From: an uncultured Marinifilum sp.
GTDB lineage: Bacteria > Bacteroidota > Bacteroidia > Bacteroidales > Marinifilaceae
Assembly (NCBI RefSeq): GCF_963677195.1
Contig: NZ_OY781918.1
Location: 4,080,923-4,144,922, forward strand
Direction of reading: 5' to 3'
Length of the DNA stretch: 64,000 nucleotides
Shown: positions 35,478 to 45,300 of the stretch, piece after piece
How the letters are laid out: every line of letters begins with the position of its first letter
Numbering within the stretch: position 1 is the first letter of the stretch
Translations under genes and position numbers: made by a program
Notes under the pieces: model-generated
Told to the model about the DNA's origin: nothing
The model's input: the letters and a program-made list of their open reading frames with translations, nothing else
Database searches by the model: none

Positions 35478-37331
35478 ATGAAAAAAAATATATTTATAAA
35501 ATTATTGGGACTAACCTTCGCTACAATGTTATTAGTGTTTGCTGGTTGCGATAAAGATGATCTCCCAAGACTAGATGCCGAAATGGCAACCTGGGAATCA
35601 GATGGAATTACATCTACCTCAGTTCTTTTAAGCGGAATGGTAGTTGCAGAAGGAGACGGAATCTCTGAATATGGAGTTGCTTGGGGCTTAACAGAAAATC
35701 CGACTACTGATAACAATAAAACAATTGCTAATGAAGTAGACAAAGCTGTTTACTGGGTAACCGTAGAAGGACTTGATCACTTAACAACATACCATTACAG
35801 AGCTTATGTTATCATGGAAAATGGAAATACAATGTATGGAGAAGATAACACTTTCACTACATTGGCTAATATTCCAACCATAACCATTGGAGCTGCCTCA
35901 GGAATTACTGATATTTTTGCTCAGATTACTGCTAATGTACCATACGACGGTAAAGCAGAAGTAACAGCAAAAGGTGTTTGTTGGAATACTGATGCTGCAC
36001 CAACTACTGCAAATGACACAACATTAAATGGTAAAGGAATTGGAGAATTCACAGCTAATTTAAGTGGATTATTACCAGCAACTACTTATTATGCTCGTGC
36101 ATATGCCATTAATTCTGTTGGGACAGCGTATAGTAATGAAGTAAACTTTACAACCAATATTGGTGTTGCTGTACTTGCTACCGATAGCGTAAGAGATGTA
36201 ACAAAAACTACAGCAAATGTATATGGAAATGTAATTGTAACTGGTGGTGTTGATATTACCGAAAGAGGTTTTGTATATGCAATGGCTGAAAATCCAACTA
36301 CTGCTGACACTAAAATTTCAGATGCTGAAAACACTACAGGAACTATGACAGCAGCTCTTTCTGGGCTTGCTTCAGGAACTACTTACTTTGTAAGAGCTTT
36401 TGCTACCAATAGTGAAGGTACAGCTTATGGTGATAATATTGAATTTTCAACCATAGCCGATATCACTACATGGTACCTACCTGGTAATTATGTTACAGCT
36501 AGTTATCCTGGCTCAACATTCGGAGATTGGGATCCTGCAAACTCTCCTATTGTTAAGAATACAATTGATAATCCAACTTCATTAGAAGGTTTTGTGTACA
36601 TGGCAAATGCTGAAAATGAATGGAAATTCACTGCTCAACCAAATTGGAATCCGATAAATTACGGTGTTGGTGCGAATGATGGTGAATTAGGTCTTGGCGG
36701 TGCCAACTTTGTTTCTCCAATGGGTTACTATAAAATTAATGTTGACATGTCTACTACTCCAATGACCTACACTGCTGTAGCTACAGAGTGGGCAATTATT
36801 GGAAATGCCACTCCTGACGGATGGGGAGCAGACACAGATTTAACGTTCGACCCAGCAACACAAACCTGGAGAGGAAATGTTCATCTAACTGCAGGAGAAT
36901 ATAAGTTCCGCGCTAACAATGACTGGCCAATTAACTGTGGATTAAATGAAGGTGATGCTTATTTAACTCAGGATGGTTCAAACATGGTGAATGAAGTTGA
37001 AGCAGATTACGAAATTGCTCTTGACTTAAGTACTCCTCATGAATACACTTATGTAGCTAATCGTTGGGGGCTTATTGGTGATGCTACTCCAGGTGGATGG
37101 GGTACTGATACTGACATGATCTGGGATTCAACCAATGAAGTATTCACAGTTACTCTTGAATTAACAGTTGGTGAATTCAAATTCAGAGCAAATGACGACT
37201 GGGGTGTTAACTTTGGTGGCGACCTAAATGCATTAACTCAAGACGGAGCTAACTATCCAATTTCAGAAGCCGGTAACTACACGATCACTTTAAATACTGT
37301 GACTAAAGTAGCAACTGTAACGAAAAACTAA
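35478..37331 (+). CDS. SusE/F-type starch-binding lipoprotein with three FN3-like and three binding domains
   Basis: A 617-residue surface lipoprotein. The longest frame begins at 35385, but those 31 residues lack signal character; the ATG at 35478 gives MKKNIFIKLLG and a lipobox LLVFAGC. Three fibronectin III-like repeats (about 30-330) each carry the motif LxxxTTYxxRAY or ATTYYARAYA. Three SusE/F-type glucan-binding modules follow: one around WKFTAQPNWNPINYGVG, one with IIGNATPDGWGADTD and FRANNDWPINCG, one with LIGDATPGGWGTDTD and FRANDDWGVNFGG. The FN3 arm probably acts as a spacer holding the binding modules off the membrane. Same operon as susC; a terminator follows 13 bp after the stop. 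Confidence 0.85.
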   Translation: MKKNIFIKLLGLTFATMLLVFAGCDKDDLPRLDAEMATWESDGITSTSVLLSGMVVAEGDGISEYGVAWGLTENPTTDNNKTIANEVDKAVYWVTVEGLDHLTTYHYRAYVIMENGNTMYGEDNTFTTLANIPTITIGAASGITDIFAQITANVPYDGKAEVTAKGVCWNTDAAPTTANDTTLNGKGIGEFTANLSGLLPATTYYARAYAINSVGTAYSNEVNFTTNIGVAVLATDSVRDVTKTTANVYGNVIVTGGVDITERGFVYAMAENPTTADTKISDAENTTGTMTAALSGLASGTTYFVRAFATNSEGTAYGDNIEFSTIADITTWYLPGNYVTASYPGSTFGDWDPANSPIVKNTIDNPTSLEGFVYMANAENEWKFTAQPNWNPINYGVGANDGELGLGGANFVSPMGYYKINVDMSTTPMTYTAVATEWAIIGNATPDGWGADTDLTFDPATQTWRGNVHLTAGEYKFRANNDWPINCGLNEGDAYLTQDGSNMVNEVEADYEIALDLSTPHEYTYVANRWGLIGDATPGGWGTDTDMIWDSTNEVFTVTLELTVGEFKFRANDDWGVNFGGDLNALTQDGANYPISEAGNYTITLNTVTKVATVTKN

Positions 37332-37343
37332 TAATTCTATCAT

Positions 37344-37377
37344 AAAAAGAGCATGCCTTTGGTATGCTCTTTTTTTT
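37344..37377 (+). terminator. Terminator between the SusF-type gene and the surface amylase
   Basis: Stem AAGAGCATGCC / GGTATGCTCTT with a TTT loop, then a run of T. It ends 45 bp before the amylase start at 37422, so that gene depends on read-through or its own promoter. The longest frame of the amylase would start inside this hairpin, which argues for the later ATG. Confidence 0.88.
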
Positions 37378-37421
37378 ACACACAGCTTACTAAACCGGAT
37401 TTGACTCAAGCAAAGCTAATT

Positions 37422-40400
37422 ATGAAAAAATTTTACACTTATATTCTTTCGTTTCTATTACTGATTCCAGTAATTGCAAAGGCACAAATCACTACAGTTC
37501 CCGAGTTTCCAAGCGTAAATACGGAAATCACCATCAATTTCGATTCTTCAAAAGAATCTCGACTAGGCGCTTTCTCTTCCGATTTATATGCACATACCGG
37601 AGTTATTATCGAAGGAAACACCGAATGGCAACATGTAATCGGAACCTGGGGAGATAATTCGGTTCAACCAAAACTTACCAATAATAACGATGGTACCTAC
37701 TCTTTTGTAATCACCCCAAATATTACAGATTATTACTCTATTTCTTCAGGAGAAGTAGTAAAGCAAATTGCACTTGTTTTTAGATCGGCCGATGGAAACC
37801 AACAAACCAATGATATTCTAATTGATGTTTACGAAGATGGCTTAAATGTTAGTTTCTCCTCTCCTGCCAACAATATGCGATTTGCAAAAAATGAAATTAT
37901 TCAGGTTGATATTAAATCTAATATCAGCGAAAGCTTAAGCTTATATCTTGATGAAACTTTAATTAAAAACACAACTACCGAACAAGAAATTAGTACTACA
38001 GTACAAAGCAATATTTTAGGAGATCATAAACTCATAGCCGTAGCAACTTATGGTGGCGAAGAAGCCCGCGATACCATCGATTTCTACATTAGAGAAGATG
38101 TAATAGTAGAAGATATGCCCGAGGGTATTATAGAAGGTATTAATTATATCGATGACAATACTGTGACTTTGGCAATGTACGCACCCAACAAAGATTACGC
38201 TTATGTTACAGGCGATTTTAACAACTGGGAAATTAACGACACCTATCTTATGAAAAAAGATGGCGATTATTATTGGATTACTATCGACAACCTTACTGCT
38301 GGAAAAGAATACATCTTTCAGTATGTTATCGACGGTAATATTAAAATTGCAGATCCTTATGCCGATAAAATTTTGGATCCATGGAATGACGAGTATATTT
38401 CGGATTCAACTTATCCGAACTTAATAGCCTACCCTTCTGATAAAACAACAGAAATAGCAAGTGTTCTTCAAACCGGACAAAGTGCATACAACTGGACCGA
38501 CTCACAATTTACAATGCCTGCCAAAGAAGATCTTGTTATTTACGAATTACTTATACGCGATTTTACCGATGCTGGAAACATAAAAACAGTTACAGATACT
38601 CTAGATTATTTACAACGCTTAGGTGTAAATACAATTGAATTAATGCCTTTTAATGAATTTGATGGCAACGATTCATGGGGATACAATCCGGCATTTTATT
38701 TTGCTCCTGATAAAGCTTATGGAACAAAAGATGATTACAAAAATTTTATAAATGAATGCCACAAAAGAGGAATTGCTGTGTTTATGGATATGGTTTTAAA
38801 TCATACATATAGTCAATCTCCTTTTTTACGCATGTATTTCGATGGAACAAATCCTACAACTGATAATCCTTGGTACAACGTAACAAGTAACTTTCAAAAT
38901 CCCGATGCCCAATGGGGATATGACATCAATCACGAAAGTGAAGCCACTCAAAAACTAGTAGATAGAATTAATGCCTACTGGATAAACGAATATCACATTG
39001 ATGGATTCCGATTCGATTTCACAAAAGGTTTTTCGAATACAACCTATGGCACTTCTTCGTGGGGAAGCGATTACGATGCCGACAGAATTCGGATTTTAAA
39101 ACGAATGAGCGACGAAATTTGGAAAGTAAAATCGGATGCTGTGGTAATTTTCGAGCATCTTGCTGACAATAGCGAAGAAACAGAACTTGCCAATCATGGT
39201 ATTTTATTGTGGGGAAATGCGAATGGAAATTACAATGAAGCCACAATGGGCTACAACGAGAACAATAAATCAGATCTAAGCTGGACCTCATGGAAACAAC
39301 GTGGTTGGGATGCTCCACGAGTTGTAAATTATATGGAAAGTCACGACGAAGAACGCCTGATGTATAAAAACCTTACTTACGGTAACTCTTCGGGAGTTTA
39401 CGATGTAACGAACTTAAGCACTGCTCTTTCAAGAATAGAGGCAGCTGCAGCTTTTTTCTTCACCATTCCTGGTCCAAAAATGGTATGGCAATTTGGTGAA
39501 TTAGGTTACGATATTTCGATTGATGAAGGAGGAAGAACAAGTAAAAAGCCAATTCTTTGGGAGTATCAGAATAATTCCGACAGAAAAAAATTATATGAAG
39601 TTTATGCTGCTCTTATTAAACTAAAGAAAGAGGAAATTGCTTTCGAATCGAGCGATTTTACCCTAATAACAAGTTCGGCCCTAAAACGAATAGAAATTAA
39701 TCATGCAGATATGGATGTTCGTGTGATTGGTAATTTCGATGTCGAAGTTGGAGAAATAGATCCTAACTTTAGCAAAACAGGAACATGGTACGATTATTTT
39801 AGCGGACAGGAAATCAGCGTAAGCGATATAAATGCAAAAATAAGCCTTGAGCCAGGTGAATATCATATTTACACAACAAAACAATTAACACCCCCCGACA
39901 TTGCAGCTGCTCCTATTGCGAGCAATGTTAAAATTAGTGGAACATTTCAGGAAGATGAATTACTTACAGCTTCTTACGATTACTCTGATATTAATGACGA
40001 TTTGGAAGGAGTATCTATTTACCAATGGTACAGAGCCAATGATGCAAACGGAACAAACGAAGAAATAATTTCGGATGCTACAGGTTTAAGCTATACTCTT
40101 GCTGCCGAAGACAGAAACAAATACATTCGTTTTTCGGTTACTCCTGTAGCACAAACTGGAGAATTATTACAAGGAAATATTGTTTACAGTAGTTATTCCA
40201 ACGCAATTGTATCAATTGTAAATGCTCCTTCGGCCTCAAATGTTTCAATTAGTGGAATTTTTCGCGAAGATGAAAGTCTAACTGCATCCTACGATTACTC
40301 CGATACAGAAAATGACCAGGAAGGCAACTCAATTTACCAATGGTACAGAGCCGATAATGCAAATGGAACAAATGAAGTAAGTATTTCGGGTGCAACTAGT

Positions 40401-40787
40401 TTAACTTATACATTAGTAAGAGCCGACAGGGCAAACTTTGTTCGTTTTTCAGTTACTCCTGTAGCGCAAACAGGAGAATTGTTACAAGGAAATACTATTT
40501 ACAGCGATTATAGCGATGAAATAGCCTATTCTACCGGTATTAATGATATCTTGGATCAGGAATTAAGTATGTATCCAAATCCGGTAAGAGACATTCTTCA
40601 TATAGAAAATATGAAAGGTGTGAAATCATTACAATTATTCGAAATATCGGGTAAATTACTAATGGCACTTAATACACCAAACGAATCAGCAGAGATAGAC
40701 CTTAGCGAGCTATCGAAAGGAATGTACATAATGGTTTTTGAAATGGAAGACCAATCTAAATTAAGCCGAAAAATAATAGTTCAATAG
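37422..40787 (+). CDS. Multidomain GH13 amylase with a type IX secretion (type A) sorting domain
   Basis: Predicted surface amylase that opens starch for the SusCDE/F complex, 1121 residues from the ATG at 37422, which gives signal MKKFYTYILSFLLLIPVIAKAQ (not a lipoprotein). Order: a CBM-like N-domain (about 20-145), an Ig-like domain (to about 240), CBM48 (MYAPNKDYAYVTGDFNNW), the GH13 barrel (VFMDMVLNHTYSQS, YHIDGFRFDFTKGF with the nucleophile Asp, VVIFEHLAD with the Glu, NYMESHDEERL). Two near-identical tandem domains of about 100 residues follow (both with SIYQWYRA and VTPVAQTGELLQGN), then the C-terminal signal MYPNPVRDILHIEN...KGMYIMVFE. The type A CTD implies export by T9SS and anchoring to A-LPS. 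This is where B. thetaiotaomicron has the lipoprotein SusG. Confidence 0.9.
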   Translation: MKKFYTYILSFLLLIPVIAKAQITTVPEFPSVNTEITINFDSSKESRLGAFSSDLYAHTGVIIEGNTEWQHVIGTWGDNSVQPKLTNNNDGTYSFVITPNITDYYSISSGEVVKQIALVFRSADGNQQTNDILIDVYEDGLNVSFSSPANNMRFAKNEIIQVDIKSNISESLSLYLDETLIKNTTTEQEISTTVQSNILGDHKLIAVATYGGEEARDTIDFYIREDVIVEDMPEGIIEGINYIDDNTVTLAMYAPNKDYAYVTGDFNNWEINDTYLMKKDGDYYWITIDNLTAGKEYIFQYVIDGNIKIADPYADKILDPWNDEYISDSTYPNLIAYPSDKTTEIASVLQTGQSAYNWTDSQFTMPAKEDLVIYELLIRDFTDAGNIKTVTDTLDYLQRLGVNTIELMPFNEFDGNDSWGYNPAFYFAPDKAYGTKDDYKNFINECHKRGIAVFMDMVLNHTYSQSPFLRMYFDGTNPTTDNPWYNVTSNFQNPDAQWGYDINHESEATQKLVDRINAYWINEYHIDGFRFDFTKGFSNTTYGTSSWGSDYDADRIRILKRMSDEIWKVKSDAVVIFEHLADNSEETELANHGILLWGNANGNYNEATMGYNENNKSDLSWTSWKQRGWDAPRVVNYMESHDEERLMYKNLTYGNSSGVYDVTNLSTALSRIEAAAAFFFTIPGPKMVWQFGELGYDISIDEGGRTSKKPILWEYQNNSDRKKLYEVYAALIKLKKEEIAFESSDFTLITSSALKRIEINHADMDVRVIGNFDVEVGEIDPNFSKTGTWYDYFSGQEISVSDINAKISLEPGEYHIYTTKQLTPPDIAAAPIASNVKISGTFQEDELLTASYDYSDINDDLEGVSIYQWYRANDANGTNEEIISDATGLSYTLAAEDRNKYIRFSVTPVAQTGELLQGNIVYSSYSNAIVSIVNAPSASNVSISGIFREDESLTASYDYSDTENDQEGNSIYQWYRADNANGTNEVSISGATSLTYTLVRADRANFVRFSVTPVAQTGELLQGNTIYSDYSDEIAYSTGINDILDQELSMYPNPVRDILHIENMKGVKSLQLFEISGKLLMALNTPNESAEIDLSELSKGMYIMVFEMEDQSKLSRKIIVQ

Positions 40788-40820
40788 CAGTTTTTTTTTA
40801 TAGTTTATAGATTAGTTAAA

Positions 40821-40855
40821 AATCCCGCTAACCAATTCATTTTGGTAGCGGGATT
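40821..40855. terminator. Bidirectional terminator between the amylase and porP genes
   Basis: Long stem AATCCCGCTAACCAA pairing with TTGGTAGCGGGATT around a short loop, with A and T tracts on either side, in the gap between two convergent genes. Confidence 0.88.
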
Positions 40856-40966
40856 ATTTATATTTTACGATACACAAACTCTGCTAATTTTACCGAACAA
40901 ATACTTCTATCAGTCTACTAAACAGAAATATCATATTAGAAAGAAAATAAATTTAGAAATACCCAA

Positions 40967-42028
40967 TTAAAAAGTGTTAATACATTTGTATCTGCGTTTA
41001 AACGAAATATCAGCCGAAAGACCTATTTCATGGGAATTGCGTGTATAGCGAGTATAATTATTAATAGATAATTCGTAGGCATAAAACAGCTTATATATAA
41101 TATTTTTATTGTTTCCATATATTCTTGTTCCTGCTTTAAAAACCAAAGCATGATAATTCTCTCCTGTACCATCATTTAAATGACTCTTATAAGAAAAACC
41201 ACCTACCAGCGGATCGGAAGCAAAATCGACACCAACATTCAAATTATTGGCAGCCTCACTGTTTAATACACTCTCTCCTCGTTTTTCATACAATACCCAG
41301 GGAGTAATACTAAATTTACTTTTACGATTAAAACTATACATTTTAGTTAGATACTCACTTTGCGCATGAAAAGTAAACCTCATTGGAAGTTTTTCTTTTT
41401 GTCCCTGAAACGATTCATTAGGACGAGTAAAATGATGAAGTGCAAGACCTATTGTATGTGTAGCTGCATTTCCAAATATTCCTTCGGTACGAAAATTTAC
41501 CAATCCTCCTACCGAAAAATCGATATAATTTCTTTTGTTCTGATCGGCTACAAAACTACTGCCATAAATTTTACCATAAATTTCATCCAACTGATCGCTA
41601 AATGTTAACTTACTAATATCTATTTTTTTTTCGTTATAGCTAGCCGATAATCCCAACTGAAAAAAAGCACCCGAATACTTATCCAAATCACCTCGCCAGG
41701 AATAATGTCCCCCAAAAGAATTCGTTGTTAATAAAGATTCTCCTTCAATATCCGATAAAAGAAAAACACCAAATCCGTTAGAACTGTAACTCTTCCAATC
41801 AACATTACAATGTTTCGTACTAAATTCACCCGGAAAATTTAGCCATTGCCTTCTGTAAATAAAATTCGTAGTAATTACACCTTTCTCCATTCCCGCAAAA
41901 GCCGGATTAAAATATGTTCGATTTTGATTAAACAAAGAAAACTTATAATCCTGTGCAAAAACCAATTTTGTTGAAAACAAAATAAACAAACAAGTCGTAC
42001 ACAACACAAATTTTAGGAAAAATCTCAA
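40967..42028 (-). CDS. PorP/SprF family outer-membrane protein (type IX secretion partner)
   Basis: A 353-residue outer-membrane beta-barrel protein. A Sec signal (VLCTTCLFILFSTKLVFAQ) precedes the family opening DYKFSLFNQNRTYFNPAFAGMEKG and a barrel of alternating aromatic strands. Family members include PorP and SprF; SprF is needed for export of the adhesin SprB and the genes for type B cargo often lie beside a PorP/SprF paralogue. Here the gene is divergent from the giant type B cargo protein, with 326 bp between the starts, so this one is probably its dedicated partner. It does not code for the core secretion channel. Confidence 0.9.
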   Translation of the reverse strand: MRFFLKFVLCTTCLFILFSTKLVFAQDYKFSLFNQNRTYFNPAFAGMEKGVITTNFIYRRQWLNFPGEFSTKHCNVDWKSYSSNGFGVFLLSDIEGESLLTTNSFGGHYSWRGDLDKYSGAFFQLGLSASYNEKKIDISKLTFSDQLDEIYGKIYGSSFVADQNKRNYIDFSVGGLVNFRTEGIFGNAATHTIGLALHHFTRPNESFQGQKEKLPMRFTFHAQSEYLTKMYSFNRKSKFSITPWVLYEKRGESVLNSEAANNLNVGVDFASDPLVGGFSYKSHLNDGTGENYHALVFKAGTRIYGNNKNIIYKLFYAYELSINNYTRYTRNSHEIGLSADISFKRRYKCINTF

Positions 42029-42354
42029 GTCAAATATTTTTAAAGATTAACATCGAAAATAAAAACACGTAAATATATAGCATAAAAATTTAAAAAAATA
42101 GCTTAATTTTAATTTTTACAATCTAATATAATAATAAGAACTTGCATTTTATTAGATATACTATATTAATTCGTTATTTTTACGAAAGTTTATTAATAAA
42201 GTTATTGTATTGATTAATATTCGTTTTAATTAAATGAAATACAATATTATCACTTTAAAAATATTTGTAAAATTACCTAGTGTACTTAACAATACACAAG
42301 AAAGTATAAACATTATTAAACAAATAGACTCATCACTATAAAGTAAGTAAATAT
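42029..42354. other. Divergent promoter region between porP and the giant PKD gene
   Basis: AT-rich 326-bp gap that must hold both promoters. The plus strand has AATATTTG near 42263-42270, a seven-of-eight match to a -7 element; nothing better was seen. No operator-like palindrome or small gene stands out. Confidence 0.4.
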
Positions 42355-45300
42355 ATGATTCCATTTTATCTAAACTCAGTAAAAAGAATATTTAAAAATG
42401 TAATTATTCTTCTCACACTTTTTACCAGTTTTAATGCATACGCCGAAGATCCGCCAAACTGTGACTTTGGTGATGAAGATGGGTACTTTTACCATTGGGG
42501 ATTTAATGCTGATAATATTGAATTCGATTTTGAATTGAAAAATCTTACCGATGCAACAATTACTGCTAGCATCACCGAATATAAAATAGATTGGGGCGAT
42601 AAATCGACAGTAGAAACTATTTACAATGGAGATTTTCCAATACCGCACCCCTATAAAACAAAGGGTCAATTTAAATTGAAAATTACAATTATCCATTCAG
42701 GAAACGAATACACTTATAATTACACTGTATACAATACATTCCCAGAGGTAACATTAAATAAACTTGAAGGAAATAAAGGATGTATCGGACAAGAATATAT
42801 TTTTCAAATTAGTAATTATGAAAAAAACCCTCCTACAACATTATATAATTGGAAATTCGATGATACTAATGAATCCATTTTGTGGACACACGATGAAGTC
42901 AAAGAAAATGATGGGAAAATAAGTCATACTTACAACTTTGAATCTTGCAACAGTGCTGGCGATACAGACCATTTTGGTATGAGTATAAAGCCAATTGTTA
43001 AAGTAGACAGCAAAACCTTATATGATAATGCAATAGCAATTACAGATATAGTCGTTTCACAGGCAACAAATATTGATATAGCACTAAAAATAAATAATAA
43101 ACCAGAAAAGATAGACACCACTCACACAGGTTGCATCGATTCAACAAAATTTCAGTTTACAAATTATTCTAACTTTGGTTTAGAAGGATATTTTTGTGAA
43201 GAAACAAACAACCATAAATGGATAGTAACAAAATATGAAGAAGGAACAGAAGTAGGTAATGCTGAATTGGGAACCGAATATTACTTTAAAAAAGGAGATG
43301 AAAATTCCAAAGAAGATATATCAATAATATTTTTAGAAACAGGAACCTATAAAATAACTTTTCATTTAGCGAATGCGTGTAGTAGTTCTGAAGTAACTAC
43401 CGGAGAAATTTCAATCTACGAAAACGAAAACACAACAACCTACACTCCCGACGCTTACTGTCTGGCAGATAATGAAACTGTAAGTTTTACAACTACTGAA
43501 GATCCTGAAATTGAAGCCATACAAGAAACTATATATTCATGGACAACTTCATCAGGAGATTACGAGTTTGTTGAAGAAACTGATAAGCATAGCCAAAACC
43601 CCAAAATTAAATTTAAGGAAGCAGGAAAAGATACAGTATATCTCGAAAAAACCTCACTTTGTGGTACCGAAAATTATGAATTCATAGTAGAAGTTTCGGA
43701 TGTTCCTGTTGTAAGTATTAATATGCCAAGCGACCTATCCGGAGGAGGATATTGTGGAGAATATACCTTTAGTCCAAGTGCGAGCTTTACCGATAACGGA
43801 AAAGAAACTTTTGAAATCGAAGACAATGAAATTGATGAGTACAAATGGACCTTCGATAACAATGGAACAATTACAAGTTCTACAAACAAAGAACCAGGAG
43901 CAGTAACTTTCGACCAATATGGAAAATCAAGTATCAGCTTACAAGCACACAATAATTGTGGATGGTCTGAAATTGATAAAATTGAATTTGAAATATACGA
44001 AATACCAACACCTGTAATCGATCGTATTGATCAAGCCTGCCAGGAAGAAGAAATAAGCTATAATGCACAACCTGATGGTATGGCGTCTTACAAATGGACT
44101 TTCGGCGATGGAGCTTCAAACAATACTCAAGAATGTAAACACACTTTTACCTCATCGGGCACTTTTACAGATAAACTAACAGTTACATCAAACGATGGAT
44201 GTAGTAATTCTATTGAAAAAGAAATAGAAATTATAGCCAAACCAAGTGTTAATGCTGGAGCTAATTTATCAATTTGTAATAGCGATACTTCATTTGAAAT
44301 AAACGATGCAAGTGCCAAAGACTATCTTTCTATTAAATGGACTACAACAGGAGATGGTACTTTTTCTGATGATAAAATTCTTCAACCCACCTACACTTTA
44401 GGAACTGAAGACCACACTAAATCATCGATAGAGCTGACTTTAACAGCACAAGGAAATGGAACTTGTGGCGAAGAAATAAGTACAAAAACCATTAACATTA
44501 CTCCTATACCAACAATCAGCTTTGATAAAACATCTGATAAAATTTGCCAATATTCTACCTACGAGATTAAAGGTGTAAATGTTGAAAATGAGAGCTCTGT
44601 TGAATGGACTGCAAATAAATCCGGCACATTTGAAAATAAAAATGCAAACGAAACAAGCTTTACCCCTTCTTCCGATTTTTCTGGAACAGTAATCCTAACA
44701 CTAACAGCTTTCGGTAATGGATCGTGTGCCGAAACACAAGAATCGTTTAACCTTACAGTTGTAAAACAACCAACAGTAAACGCTGTAGCTGATAGTCAAA
44801 TTTGCGAAGGAGAAGATATTAACCTAAATGGAACTTCAAGTAGCTCTGTTGTTAAATGGCTAAGCGATGGAGATGGTATTTTTTCTAACGAAAATGCCTT
44901 AACCGGCACTTATACTCCTGGTAGTAAAGATATAGAAAATGGATCTGTAAGTTTGGAACTACAAGCCTTAGGCGATGCTCCTTGTGAAATTTCTGCTTAT
45001 GCGAATGTAGAAATATTTAAAAAGCCAAGTGCAAATGCAGGAGCCGATGACAGCATGTGTAAAACAGTTGCAAGTTATACCATTAAGCATGGAGACGATC
45101 CAAACATGGCTCATGCAAGTACCTATAGTAGTATTTTATGGACTAGCTCGGGAACCGGCTCCTTTACAGACAATACAATTCTTAATGCAACATATACTCC
45201 AAGCGAAAAAGATTTAGAAGACGGAAGTGTAGAATTAATCTTAGTAGCCAAAGCCAATGGAGCCTGCTCCAAACCTGCAAGCGATAAAATGACTTTAACT

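Noticed and set aside
37353..37421. Extra N-terminal 23 residues of the surface amylase
   Set aside because: They would be coded inside a terminator hairpin and lack signal-peptide character; the ATG at 37422 gives a clean Sec signal.
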